Shown here in pieces: positions 36,344-50,320 of a DNA stretch of 64,000 bases. This stretch comes from Adineta ricciae. Its lineage: Eukaryota > Rotifera > Eurotatoria > Adinetida > Adinetidae. Each line of letters starts with the position of its first letter. Position 1 is the first letter of the stretch. The position numbers and the translations under genes are program-made. The notes beneath the pieces are model-generated. The model ran no database searches, was not told where the DNA came from, and was given only the letters and a program-made list of their open reading frames with translations. The stretch lies in assembly GCA_905250025.1 (NCBI GenBank), contig CAJNOJ010000165.1, positions 173,247-237,246 on the forward strand. Direction: 5' to 3'.

Positions 36344-38557
36344 ATGAATTCAAATACACATGAAGAGACTGATACTCATGTCGTTCAGCCAAGAGCGAAG
36401 AGTAGATTTACGTTCTATCATCTGAGTACATTTCTCTTGACATTCATTAGGTAAGGAAGGGAAAGCTAAAGTTACTTTAACAGTCTTTTCTACATTAGTT
36501 ACGCAATGCTACATGCAGCTCGAAAAGTCTTTTCCAATGTGAAATCAACTATGGCAGAAGAATGGAGTGCACTTCCAAATCAGACATTGAATCCAATAAA
36601 ACCTGATGATGTATAAAAAGAACGCGTGCCTTTTGAGAAGGAAACGATGTATGTTTTGTTTAGATCTGGAATCAACATCGTCTTTATGATTCACCGGAAG
36701 ATGCAACGATTTTCTTAGGTGTTCTCGATGCCGTGTTCATGTTTTCCTATTCGACAGTGAGCGAATGAAGAAACGTTTAGCAATAATATGTATTTGTTCT
36801 TCTTCTTTAGGGTTTGTTCATTAGCGGTATTCTTGGTGATCGGTAAGAATAAATGATTGAAATATCCGATTAAGTTTTGCTGAACTACTGTCTTGCTTAC
36901 TAACTAGATTTGATCTCCGAATTGTTCTTTGTGTTGGAATGATTGTCACTTCTCTTGTGGTATGAGCAGACAATATTCTTGTTCTTTTCTTTTACAATTA
37001 CATACAACATTTTCTTTCGTTCGTAGAATTTCCTATTCGGTGTGCTCAGTGAATGGTTACACATATATTCCGTGGCTTGGTATGTGTCATTCTGGGCTCT
37101 CAATGGCTTAGCTCAATCAACCGGTTGGCCATGTGTAGTTGCCATCATGGGCAATTGGTTTGGGAAAGAGGGTCGAGGTCTTATATTTGGTATTTGGAGT
37201 GCATGTGCTTCAGTTGGAAATATATTTGGCGCAGCATTGGCTGCAACATTTCTCACATATGGTTATGAATATGCATTCCTCGTTTGCTGCGTCTTGTTAG
37301 TTTGTTGTGCGGTTATCTGTTTCTTCGCTATCGTTCCTGCACCCGAGGATGTTGGTATGTACCGAATAAGTACGAAGGAAAGTTCTCAAACTGATTTGAT
37401 AACATTTAGGTCTGGGAACGAAGGAAACTCATGTTACAGTTCAAGGTAAGGAAGTGTTTTGTGCATTGATGAAAGATCATTTTTCTTTGCCTGTCAAGAA
37501 GCAACAGCCACTACTGTTAACAATGGCGGTGCTAGTGGCGATAATGCAAGTGAAGAAACAGAATTGATTGCGAGAACAACACAATCAGCGAATAAACCAA
37601 TCACTTTCTGGCGAGCATGGCTTTTACCTGGTGTCTTTATGGTAAAATTGGCACCAAATTTTAAAACCAAAACTGTTCATTATTCTTTTTATTTAGTATT
37701 CAATCTGTTATGCTTGTTTGAAATTAGTTAACTGTAAGTAAATCAACAAAGATGCGAACATTCTTCTTCTAAATTAATGTACCATTCCTTCAATAAAGAT
37801 TCGTTCTTCTTTTGGCTTCCATTCTATCTACATTCCAAGTTTAACTGGCAAGAATCTGATGCTGATCTTCTCTCGACATTATACGATGTCGGTGGCATTA
37901 TCGGAGGTATTGTTGGCGGTCTGATTTCTGTAAGTAAAGTCTAGAAACTATTCCAAACTACGATTTAAATTATATTCTCAACTAGGATTTGATTGGTTTT
38001 CGATCTATTGTTGTGATTCCAACATTGCTAATCGCTATCCCAAGTCTATTCATCTTTAGTGGTAAATTCGTGTGCAACATTCTTGTATGGAACAATCATG
38101 TGACTTTGCTTTTCAGGTTTACCAAATGACAAAGCTTTAAATGGTTTTATCATGACAATGACTGGTGTGTTTATTGGCGGTCCAGCTAATATGATTAGTG
38201 CTGCAATTACTGCTGATCTGGGACGCCAAGAAGTTCTAGCTGCAAGTGATCAAGCTTTATCAACAGTAACTGGTATTGTTGATGGTACTGGAAGTTTTGG
38301 AGCAGCTATTGGTCAGGTATTGATCCCGGTAATTCAAAAGCACTGGAATGATTGGCGATTCGTCTTCTATTTCTTTGTTCTTATGGTGAGTTGTTATTCA
38401 CATTCTTTAAAAAGTGTTTTCACCCTGTCTTCTTTTCAAGACATTCGTAACATGTTGCTGTATTCTACCTTTATTTGTTCGTGAATGTAAATTAGCTATT
38501 AACAAAATTAAAACTCGTTTTGCATCTCGTCGACAACAAGGTTATGACACTATTTAA
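36344..38557 (+). CDS. SLC37-family sugar-phosphate/phosphate antiporter (MFS)
   Basis: Multi-exon, ATG at 36344, TAA at 38555-38557. A twelve-helix major-facilitator protein of the organophosphate:phosphate antiporter type: FSNVKS after the first helix, FISGILGDR (loop 2-3), SWALNG-like FWALNGLAQSTGWPCVVAIM, and NWFGKEGRGLIFGIWSACASVGNI. The central loop is Ser/Thr/Glu-rich, followed by FFFWLPFYLHSKFNW, the helix-8 to 9 loop GLISDLIGFRS, and TGVFIGGPANMISAAITADL. It ends in a basic cytosolic tail. SLC37 members sit in the ER membrane and exchange sugar phosphate for phosphate; which of the A1-A4 types cannot be told by eye. The ATG lies 1 nt after a pyrimidine-rich TTAG. Confidence 0.87.
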
Positions 38558-39342
38558 TGAACAACGAACATTAGAACAGATCACAATGTCATTCAGTCTA
38601 TTTTTTGCTGTGCAATCGGCGTCTAGTTTTTTTTCTTCTCCTCGTGATAGATGTGTATGTGCGAAGATTATTTTCCTCGAAATATGTGCTATTTTCGTTA
38701 CTAATCGTAAATTAAAAAATAATAAAGAGATTACGATGTGATTAATATAAGTGATATAATTAGAAACAAGCGATTTTGATTTAGGTGAAAAGATGAACTC
38801 TTATCGAGAGAGATTATTGAAGATATTCTATGTAGGCGAACTTTATCTCGCAAGAGCATCCGATAGGGCAAAATGGATAATATATTTCAAGAATGTTATT
38901 ATTTCATTCTATTCTTGTCGAATGCAGACCAATGTTCTTGAAATACTGCAAAAAAAATAGTTCCGATTGTTGCTAGATACAATGAAACAGACAGTTTCGA
39001 ATGGTATTAATAAGAAAGAGCGTTTTAATCTAGCAGGTGTAGCAAAATATCCTGAGTCATACGGCTGTTTGGATAAGTGTTATTCATGAAGAATAAATTC
39101 TGGTTTTATTGACTATTGATAAATAGGTGATGGAAATGTTATCACACCTGTTTAGACTTTTTTGTTCTGTTCCTATGTTTGCGCTTCGCAATATGTAAGG
39201 GCGACATAGCAACGATTAAATATTTGATGACACAACTGATTTTCATCGTTCTGTTGCCAGTCTGACGTTGGTTTTCGTATATAAATACCTGTTTCAGTAT
39301 TCGATATCTTGTTTTTTTCTTTCGACAACTTTGATAACAGCG
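38558..39342. other. Intergenic SLC37 / inhibitor gene
   Basis: 785 bp, AT-rich. AATAAAG near 38720 may end the SLC37 transcript. No other feature recognised. Confidence 0.4.
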
Positions 39343-39612
39343 ATGAGTGGTGGATGCTGCGACCTTCGTAAACGCTGGGACGACTTAGTTGGTAAACCAG
39401 AAAAGGAAGCAGTGGAAACGATCAAACGCGATGGTAAAAATAATGAATTTACAAAACTGATTGGACTTTTGTTTGTGAATATAGGAGAACGAAACATTGA
39501 GGTAGTTGACGATGGCACGCCTGAAGCTGATGCTGCAATCAAAAGTGGCGTTGTACGTGTTATTTTAGACGAAAAGAAGAACGTGAAATATCCTCCCCTT
39601 CGACAAGATTAA
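39343..39612 (+). CDS. Potato inhibitor I (I13) family serine protease inhibitor-like protein
   Basis: Exons 39343-39433 and 39485-39612 give 72 residues, the normal size for the family. The unspliced frame is also open because the 51-nt intron is a multiple of three without a stop, but splicing restores the family layout: RWDDLVGKPEKEAVETIKRD, then NIEVVDDGTP, then VVRVILDEKKNVKYPP. There is no signal peptide. The reactive-site loop (after GTP) reads EADAAIKSG. The Arg residues that usually brace the loop are not evident and the P1 position would be acidic or Ala, so inhibition of trypsin-like enzymes is doubtful. The N-terminal CC pair is odd. AATAAA at 39639-39644. The family is common in plants and bacteria and patchy in animals. 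Confidence 0.8.
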   Translation: MSGGCCDLRKRWDDLVGKPEKEAVETIKRDGKNNEFTKLIGLLFVNIGERNIEVVDDGTPEADAAIKSGVVRVILDEKKNVKYPPLRQD

Positions 39613-39935
39613 TCGAAATTGTACCTGTTAAACTCGCAAATAAAGACTTAAGGCAAAATAAATTTAGAATATCAACTATTATTATTTATCTTCGTTGAAC
39701 TGCGCTGTCAACCGAATACTCTTAGTAAAATATAGTTCTTGCAAATAAGCCATCTAATTAACAAAATCTCTGACTTTCTATAAGCTTTTGATTACAAACG
39801 ACATATCTCTGTCATCTACTGAAAATATCAACAGGGTTTAAATTATCTTTTATAAAGCTTGTGAGTTTATTTTGAATGATACGACTATTGATGGAAAAAT
39901 TTGTTCGCAAAAAAAAAGGACGAGGACATCCTTCT

Positions 39936-41147
39936 TCAGTTCATCAACGTCCAATCATATGGATGTTTGGGTTTGTTCTTTAGAACTTGTTCGATTTCTT
40001 CGAGAATTTCTGGTGTTAGTTTGGAAACAAATGTAAGTGCCTTGAAATTCTCTACGATTTGGCTAGAGCGACTAGCACCAGTGATCACCGTTGAAACATG
40101 AGGATTCTTAGCCGCCCACGCAAGACATAATTGAGCTAATGTAGCACCGAGCTTATCAGCAATGGGTCGTAGATTCTCAACGACTTCCATGATGCGATCT
40201 ACGTTTTTTTCTTCAAGTCCATTTAAACCTTGACCTGCTTCAAACTGTTGCCGAAGCCATGATAAACTACCTGTTAAACCCAGCCGACTGTCGGCTCCTT
40301 CGAGTTTCCTTGAACTGTATTTGCCCGTAAGAAGACCCGATGCTAAGGGCGACCAAATCGTTGTACCATATTCGATTGGTGACTTGTAAAGTGGAGCATA
40401 TTCCACCTCAAATCGGGTACGATGTAGCATGTTATCTAAAATAGTAGAAAAAAGTCACGATTTTCATGTCAATATTTAATTCCGGATTTACACTGTGGTT
40501 GTTCAGCACATGGTCCGATTAAATTCAATTTATCAGCTATTTCCCATGCCTGTCGAATTTGTTCAGCTGTCCATTCCGATGTACCCCAATAGAATGTATA
40601 ACCTTGGTCGATAAGCCAATTAAATCCTCGGACGATTTCATCCATGGGCGTATGTGTATCCGGTCGATGTGCGAAAACAATATCAACATATTCAAGATTC
40701 AAGCGTTGTAAACTGCCACGCATACCTTCGATGATTCGTTTACGAGATAGACCTTTCAAATTAGCTTTATTTGCTTGTGCATGATAGTATGGCGTGCCCC
40801 AAAACAATTTCGTCGAAATAACTAGGTCAGATCGCTGAATACCATCTTCTTCAAACATGCGTTTGAGTACTTGACCCATGACCGTTTCTGCTTTCCCGAG
40901 ACTGTAGACCTCAGCATTGTCGAAAAAATTGCAACCATTATCATATGCGACTTTCATACAAGTGTATGCTTCATTGGCATCCATTTGTTCGCCAAACGTT
41001 ACCTGCAAAACAAGGAATCTTATTATAATGAATCATAATGTGTATACTTGCCCATGCTCCAAATGATAACAAGCTAACTTTCAAACCAGTCCGACCTAAA
41101 TGTCGGTATTCCATTAGCTCTTTGATATTTTTCTCCGGCGTCGACAT
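39936..41147 (-). CDS. Kv-beta-like aldo-keto reductase (AKR6-type)
   Basis: Exons 41147-41052, 41002-40492 and 40435-39936 give 368 residues. A TIM-barrel reductase closest to potassium-channel beta subunits (KCNAB) and related AKRs: [40 protein letters not shown] (Asp and Tyr of the tetrad), STKLFW (Lys), FAHRPDTHTP (His, where vertebrate Kv-beta has Asn), FYWGTSEW, TIWSPLASGLLTGKY and TGASRSSQIVENFKAL for NADP binding. The first intron (41003-41051) has a GC-AG boundary. It could be a channel subunit or a free reductase; no long N-terminal inactivation peptide is seen, favouring the reductase or a beta-2-like form. Confidence 0.88.
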
Positions 41148-42417
41148 ATTATCACTTAACGAAGATACACTAATGAAAGAGACGAAAGTATCCCTAGTTA
41201 TTGTTGTTTTTTTACTTGCTCTTCTTATCTAAAAAATATTTTTCACGGGTTTTGCTATTATCTACCTCTTTTTTTCGTTTCGCTGTTAGCGTAAACAAAT
41301 GCATATCATTGGTTAGGTAAAGGTAGATTTTGTCAGGACACTAGAGACAACTATCAGTCGGTTCCGTTTACCTTCGAAGAGATTTCGGCAAAGAAAATAA
41401 ATGGCATGCATGTGTTTTCTTCCTCAATAATACCTATTGAACAGACATCACCTTATTTTCTTCATTTATAGCAGTGACTATTGAATCGACGCAGCTAAAC
41501 AGTCGGTTTATGATGCGCAATGAAATCGAAAATAAAACATGTTAATACAGACTAGAGAAGAAATAGGTTTGTCTGATCATAACTTCCATTTCTAGACATC
41601 TCGGTTTAGATGTGTGCATCTCTCACTTGGACAGTCTCTCGCCATTGAAAGTGTTTCTCATGTATGAATGAACTTCAACAAATGTTCCTGAATTGTAATT
41701 ATTTTCCGGCAGATAGGATTATTTTCAGCGTTAATAATATAGTGGAAATTTCCTCGTACTATCTATCTTTGAATCCCTTATTTCGTTACAGTCAGCATGC
41801 GTTCTCAGAGTTTACTTAAGTGCACGCAATAACCTTTTAATAAATTATTAAATCCAGCGAAAATACATATCAGATGAATGTAAATTAACGTGATGTGCAT
41901 TGAATAACAAAGGTTCTTTCTCTTCATTACAATAGATTGTTCAAAAGTATTAATTATTAAGGACACGCATGGCGTGATCAATCAATGAAAGTTTAACCTC
42001 TTTAGGAAACCCACGACTTTCACTTTCGCTCTAGTATTCTCGACAATGTGCATGATAATTGCCGTTGCATTCTTGCTAAGGAGATAGATATATTTTTAGA
42101 CAAAGACTCTGTATTATTTGTCATTAAGTCGGCGAGCAGATTATAATATAGAGGTTAGATTTAATGAAGTTCTTAGATAAAAGAATGTCTTTTAATGATA
42201 TAAAAGTGCATTTCCGTGTTATTAATCTCGAGAAAAAGATTCAAGAAATCTTTTAACACTTCCGTCAGTTTCTGCATGCCGACTCTTCGAGTTTCCAGTT
42301 CAAACAATCACGCATTGATGACGTAAGTACTGTAAGTACAATGCCCTTTTAAAATTTTATTTTCAAAAATAATCAAGGAAAAACGTCAGTCTTTAAGAAA
42401 ACACCTTATGCATATCT
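41148..42417. other. Intergenic, no feature recognised
   Basis: 1.27 kb between the AKR start and the thymidylate synthase stop, both on the minus strand. AT-rich, stop-dense, no repeats noticed. Confidence 0.45.
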
Positions 42418-43679
<1,262 letters not shown>

Positions 43680-45618
43680 CTAGAAGAATTGGAAGAAGAA
43701 GAAAGTTTTTAATTAATATAAAAAACAGAATAATGTGTCAGTTGGTGACAATGTACGGTTACAAAATAGAATGGTATCAACTATAAATAAAATTATTTCA
43801 AGAGGAGTATTTTTTAGAGGTGTGCCATGCTCACGGGGAACGACTGAGGGAATTATTTTTTGACATCTGTTTTCTTTTGTTTTATTTATAGAAACGAGGA
43901 GATATAGGAGACTTCTCCAGCGCGTATTCACTCTCGTCGTACTCAACAACATACTCCAATTAGTGGATTATTCGAGGCTTCGAGGCTAGAACAAAACTAT
44001 TCCAAGTTAACCTTTGATCTGATAATTCAATACTTCGTTTTTGCGGATTTTCAATCAGAAAGTGAACATGAACTACCCTTTTTTCTTTTCATTTGATACT
44101 ACTTCCTGAGTGTATGAAATGCAATACTCTGCTGAACAAGCGGAAATCTGTTGATGGCTTTCCTTTGGCTCGTCTTCTATCAATATAATTGTTCTGAATG
44201 TCGCCTCGATCTAAACATTCAGTTGACAGCATGTAGTCTTCACAGATCTCTCGAAGGTAACAATTGCATACCAAGTTATTTTTCTGACAAATTCCCCCCA
44301 TTTATTAGTACGGTTACATTCAATGGCCGCTTCTCTCTCTCTTATCAGTGGCATAGCATCCTTGAAGACATCAGTGTCCAGCGGAGCTATTTTTGATGAA
44401 TCTTGGAATTCTAATGAAATTAGCGCTGATAACTCTGTGACGATAGATATATTTAGACAGTGAGTCATCGAACGCATCTCTCTGTGACATAGTCTAAAGA
44501 GAACGAATAGTACCCGGAGTAGAAACGAAAAAAGGCTCTATCGTATTGTTATGCATCCAGTAATCATTTTTGAGTTTAGGTACTTTTGTCAGTGACGTCG
44601 AGAAATTTATCGACGAATCTAATTAGACTTATGTGTTATATATAATTTCTATTTTGGTCTCGAAGAAACTGGCTTTTCTCGTTCTTTGTCTGTTTCATTG
44701 GCGCACTTTCTAACCATATTTGCTTTATATTGTCATCGGAGACAATTGTCTGCTTTCTTTACATCAGTCAATGGAAGATCTAGTTCGTTTTATAGAACAT
44801 AGCGCGTACTTCGCAACCTCAGAACTAATGTGTTCATCGTCTCTGACGCTGAACTCTATTCACAAGAATTTGTATATGATTTTCTTTTTCTCTGTTTGTT
44901 ATTTGCATGGTTGCACACAATCCACCCATTTCGTATCCGTCCAATTTGCTTCTTGTCGCGCTTTTCTCGTTCTTTTTTTTTATTTCTTCTCTTCTTTTGC
45001 AATGACAAATATTTCTTTTCTTTTTACCGTTAGTCAGTTAGTCTTCTAGTAAACGAGTGTGCTCGTCATGAAAAGAGAAAAAAAAATATCACTCTTTAAG
45101 CTCACGCTATGCAGCTTTTTACGGAGAGAGAGAGAGTAGAAAGAAAAGGAAGAATAAAAGGATGAGGAGTCTAATAAGTAAAAGGAACGTATTGCTGTTG
45201 TTATTGCAACTGACAGTCTACCTACTTGCTGGTTTGCACGCTTACGTTTATGGGTATGCATTTATCAAAACTGAAATTAACAAGAAGATATATTCTGTGT
45301 ATAAATCTAATTAATCATCAACGCATAAATGTTCCTGTAGATTTCTATCTATGATTGAATACATGGGAGGTGAATTGATAATATCCGTTTAGTCAATAAT
45401 CGAGTGGCACGCAAGAAAATTAGTTGAGTGTCTTATTAGAATTATCAAGTCATGCTTGATTACAAGTAAGACAATTTGAGAATTGATCTGATGGAAACAG
45501 AAGTCCAGTATGGCATTGAGATGTTTTTTTCAAACTGATTGCATTATTTATTTGAAATAACAAAAATGCAAATTTACCTTTTTTTGTTTCAGATTCTTTT
45601 TTTATAGAAAATAAGAGT
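43680..45618. other. 1.9 kb intergenic
   Basis: Contains pyrimidine-rich stretches around 44940-45010 and a GA-rich run at 45125-45160. Open frames overlap on both strands but none shows family resemblance. Part may be 5' UTR or promoter of the downstream gene. Confidence 0.4.
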
Positions 45619-48095
45619 ATGTACCTAGCGACAAGTGACCCTGTGAATGGCGTAGACATGGATGATAGTTCCCAAACGCAGCAAGCGAATACCCCATCTG
45701 TTGCCTCGAATGTACCTCAATTTTTCATTTCCATATCTAACTAATCTAAAACGGATTTTATCTTTTCTGATAGGCGTCACCGCCTTCATCTCCTTGTTGT
45801 TCAACATTACTTGTTATTGATGATAATTCCAATTCAAACGATTCGACTGTAATTACAAATGACACTCCGACAAATTTACCATCACCAAATGTTCAAACAA
45901 GTCATGTTCAAAGAACGTCTTCTCCTTCATTACCCATCGTTGGTAAATTTATCTTTGAGTTGTTTAATAAGATGGATTTGTAGTGAAAGAAAAAATATAA
46001 CTTTAGACATAACAGACGGTACGCCTGAACAGCAACGTCGTCGAAATTCATCCATTGCGAAATTGCTTGGTGGTCAACCACTGAATAATCAACAATATAA
46101 AGGTAAATTTCTCCTTCTTTCTCATTCGACTCACGATCACTTTACAGAAATCAATCAGCAAATTCTCGACGACCAATCCGCTCAAAACGTTCCTAATACT
46201 AGTGATAATAAGACCGACGGCGAAACCCAACGGTCGCGTAGTTCAATCGCCCGAACTATATTAATGAATGCAGGTATATATTTAACCAGTGTCTATTCCC
46301 TGTTTTATTTCAAGTTTAGAGCAAAATAACAGTACAATGATAAGCGTTGACAAACCTCGACCCCCGTCACCAGGTTATTCCAAAGATTTCGAATATTTGA
46401 TACGCCGTGAACTCGATGTAGAACATCCGCCATTGACACTCAAACGAGATAGTGAATATTGTCATTTAATTTGCCAATAGTCTCATCACAGTCTTTTGAT
46501 GTAGGTTCAAAACCAAGTGTTTTTCAGAATCTCAATGGTATTCGCAACTCGCCAGTCGAGCCACAGTCACCAACAAATTCAAAACTAAAACGAAAAAGGT
46601 CTGTTTCTCTCACTGATGAATGTTTATCTTCAGCATTGTTTTTTGTCTCATAGAACACAACCAAAGCAAACAGGTCCATTACCGACGACAAACAAATCTT
46701 CGAATATGCCTCCATTTAGTATTCTTGATCCTTTCGAACTAGATTCATCTTCTCCATCAATCGGTCCGCCGATTAATCATGTACCTCCTCCTCGCGCACA
46801 TCAACATCAAAATGAACTATTTCATTTTGATCGTCTGTCACGTCATTATCGTCATCAAAGTCAACCACCAGTATTAACGCAACATCAACAGCAATATTCA
46901 TTACCAATGAACAATTCAACATCATTTAATTATCCGAAAACGAATATACCGCCTATGTATGCACAGTTTAAAACTCATTCGGATCATGCGTCTACGGCGT
47001 CTTCGCCGTACAGTTACGCTCGTTTTCCGCAAACACCTGAACTAAAATTGCCAGCGCCCGTGTCGCCATTATCAGCGCATGCAGCATCACCGTCTGCCAT
47101 ATCTCAATATTTCACCAGAGCGCCGTCACGTAAGACAAAGGTAAATATTTCGTAAAAACGGTAGCAAAAGAAAGGACGCAACGTCATCTTTTTTCGAAAC
47201 ACACTTTGAGGTGACACAGGTGAAAGGAAAAAAAGTAAAGTAAAATGAAATCATAGTGTATGAATAGATTAGTAGCTTCATGACAGAATCTTGTCATCAT
47301 GATACTTCAATTCTTTACATTGAGCACGAAGGAAAAATCATATACCCACTTGAAATTAGAAGTCTTTTTTACTAAGTGTGTTTATTTAAGTACTCCGAAG
47401 TAACGATAAAAATAGATCATTTAAACAGTGTCACAAACGATCTTAATAGCAGGCAATAATCGTCCTTGTATTCAAAATACTCTCAATTCCACGATTTCCT
47501 TCTATACTCGACTATCTTCAATAAGAATTAGCAAACAAATTTCCTCTTCGTTACACTGTACTAAACTTCCAAGCCATATCATACAAGGCTGTGTCATACA
47601 TTTGTGTTCAGTTATAGTTCATTAAAAGTCATTTGAGAACGCTTTTTACTTGCGATAAGTTATCCCGAATCGGTGTCATTGAATTCATTGAACAAATACT
47701 CGATGACTGCCCATGTCTTTTCCTAAAAATTCTGATACTGGTTTGAATTCAGTTCACTACACTGGAATTAATTACAGCCATTGTATTTCAACTCTTATTG
47801 ACGTACTTTATATGATATTTTGAGTTTTCCTTGGAAGAAGACCTGTCGTCTTCTCCAGGTACTTTTGAATTGTCTCGAAGAATGACTGTTAATTTCTTCT
47901 CTCTATTTTTAGACAGCAATCAATCGATCAGATATCTCTGATATTCCCATGCAACGGTCATTTTCAAATACATCACATCAATTCAACACTTCGTTGTCAT
48001 CGTCATCATCATCGAGTCCTTCGGAGTACTGTGCGCCATTGAAAAAACGTTTACTACAGTCTTACAAAAACGAGCACCAGTCTTCATCATCATGA
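45619..48095 (+). CDS. Unrecognised Ser/Pro/Gln-rich, probably nuclear protein
   Basis: No family recognised. The start at 45619 is the first ATG of a chain of seven exons that join in frame; the last intron (47141-47912, 772 nt) is unusually long. The protein is nearly all low-complexity (Ser, Pro, Gln, His, Asn), so probably disordered. Possible functional points are two similar RRRNSSIAKLL / RSRSSIARTIL segments (basic-Ser-Ile pattern, like kinase sites), a conserved-looking YSKDFEYLIRRELDVEHPPL segment, a nuclear localisation-like KLKRKR, and a second basic patch near the end (LKKRLLQSYK). It ends in a Ser run (HQSSSS). A regulatory scaffold or transcription cofactor is only a guess; further 5' exons are possible. 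Confidence 0.6.
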
Positions 48096-48269
48096 TATAT
48101 CCCACCCTTGTTCTATGTTTTGAATTACAAGAAAACATAAATCTCATTCGACTAACCATCTCCCAGAGGAACGAAATGACAGTGAAACTTTCTTGATATA
48201 TATATTTTTTCTCTTCATCTTTGTTTTTATTTAATGTATATAATCATGTGGATTTACAGTGGCTTAAAA

Positions 48270-48648
48270 GTAGGTTTCTGAGAAATTCTGATGATCATGA
48301 AAGCTCGATATCTTCGATCTCTCTTCAAGTATGTTGTAGCTAGTGGTTAGGTAAGTACCAGATAAAATTTTCACCTTGATTGGATCACTTCTTCCTACCG
48401 AAAAAGTCAATAGACGAGCAGAATTTTTCATATTTATAATTTTCGACTTTTTCCGATTTCTATGAAATATACTTGAACAAAGGAGTTAAGTAGATGGAAT
48501 AACTATGTGAGACACTGATCCGTCGAGAAAGATGTTTAAAGTATCAATAAGAATGTCATTTTCAAGATATCTTCTGAGACTACCCGATCTAACCTAACTG
48601 TCGACTGTACCTATTTTACGCGCCAATAAGCAATCGCTCTAATATTTA
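48270..48648 (+). repeat. Left terminal inverted repeat
   Basis: Pairs with 49942-50320. The inner edge is sharp: both arms share the sequence up to AATATTTA and then diverge. Confidence 0.88.
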
Positions 48649-49941
48649 TACTAACGATGGACGGCCTCAAAGTGTATCATCTAGTATACATGAAAGTTTT
48701 TACTCTTTCAAAAAGTTGGGCCTCTTCCGAAACATCCTAGTGTATACTATATACACACTTTATAGTCGATCTCTATAGCTTTATTCAATTAGCTCAGATG
48801 TTATACTATAGTCAGTTATTAAAACTCGACTAGGATATCGTTTGGTCGGTACTTTGTTCCGTTTTCAATTGCTGCTTGCTGTAACTAACGTTTGGATAAG
48901 CGATGTTAGTGCCACCAGCTGTTGTTCGCAAAAAAATTTATATTTTTCTCGTTTTTACGGGTTTTATCTAGCGAATAATGCACTAAAACTATTTCATATG
49001 CATGACGGTGATTTCATTCCAAAATTCATCTTATTTGTATGCTTAATATTACTCACTACTAGTTATGGAACAGACTGACGACGTCATACGTTGACAATGG
49101 TCCAGATATAAAACGCAAACAGGAGTTAGTCGAAAAAGAAACGGAAAAGGAGGTGTGATTTAATCAGTTTGACTTATAGTAGGTTTCTCATTAGTATGAC
49201 AGCTCGATTTATTAGGAAATGCATATGCTCTTAGCTCTGCATCGAGCCTAACGATAAATAGAGAAACGGGAAGACGAACGGACTACTTCATAAGCATAGA
49301 GGAAAGTATGTTCATCAGTAGAAAATGATGAATGGCATATATCGGCCATAGAAAATTATAAGGCACATAGCGAATACAGCTGATTACCACAAAAGGAAAG
49401 CGTATAGGAACAAAATCTTCATGCAAATGTTTGTGATACAAATAAATGTACCCAAGCATAACTTCATTTTCACCATCAAGGGAAGGTTGTTTTGTATATG
49501 ATTAAATCCTTCATTACAAGAACCGAAACTAATAGCGTTTCTATACTCCACGTATGTTATGTAATATTTTGATAAATCGCTCGTCTCGGTTTGTAGAATG
49601 AACACGTTTTGAACATATAACTTGTACATACATATATGTTTTATAATCAAAAACGATGTCAGTGCGAATTTTGTACTGCGAAGTAGATCAAAATGATTTA
49701 GTCAAAAAGGTACCCAGATACAGAAACGATAGATTTCATGCTCAAACGGCGGCAGAATGAAGAGCATTTCTTACGTTCAGAAATCCGTCAAAGGATAACA
49801 TCATCGTACACACCCATATTGGATTCATGCTGGAAAATCTTCGTGAGATTTCGATGGAACTGCATTTTGAGATCAACCGGGTACACCGACCTATATCTTA
49901 GTTATACCAGGCAACGATTAAAAACGGAACAAAGTACCGAC

Positions 49942-50320
49942 TAAATATTAGAGCGATTGCTTATTGGCGCGTAAAATAGGTACAGTCGACAGTTAGGTTA
50001 GATCGGGTAGTCTCAGAAGATATCTTGAAAATGATGTTCTTGTTGGTATTTTAAACATCTTTCTCGACGGATCAGTGTCTCACATAGTTATTCCATCTAC
50101 TTAACTCCTTTGTTCAAGTATATTTCATAGAAATCGGAAAAAGTCGAAAATTATAAATATGAAAAATTCTGCTCGTCTATTGACTTTTTCGGTAGGAAGA
50201 AGTGATCCAATCGAGGTGAAAATTTTATCTGGTACTTAGATCACTACTACCTACAACATACTTGAAGAGAGATCGAAGATATCGAACTTTCATGATCATC
50301 AGAATTTCTCAGAAACCTGC
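49942..50320 (-). repeat. Right terminal inverted repeat
   Basis: Reverse complement of 48270-48648. Clusters of differences occur near 50020-50050 and 50240-50250; length is conserved. Confidence 0.88.

Larger units (their letters stand above)
48270..50320. mobile_element. 2.05 kb DNA element with 379 bp terminal inverted repeats
   Basis: The left arm 48270-48648 and right arm 49942-50320 are near-perfect reverse complements (a few percent difference, equal length). The tips read GTAGGTTTCTGAGAAATT and, on the other strand, GCAGGTTTCTGAGAAATT. The 1.3 kb between the arms holds only short frames (48842-49078; 49735-49944) with no transposase motif, so it is non-autonomous or decayed. A partial copy of the tip occurs inside at about 49177-49210. 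I could not identify a clear target-site duplication, so the superfamily is open. It lies about 175 bp after the stop of the preceding gene. Confidence 0.85.

Noticed and set aside
39343-39612. Reading the potato-inhibitor gene as one uninterrupted frame, with an upstream TTG extension at 39268
   Set aside because: It would place an 17-residue hydrophobic insertion in the domain. Clean GT-AG borders remove it exactly, and the upstream extension lacks an ATG.
44720-45049. Hydrophobic + frames that could be a membrane protein
   Set aside because: They arise from pyrimidine tracts (Phe/Leu/Ser codons); two overlapping frames look equally hydrophobic and no conserved motif is present.
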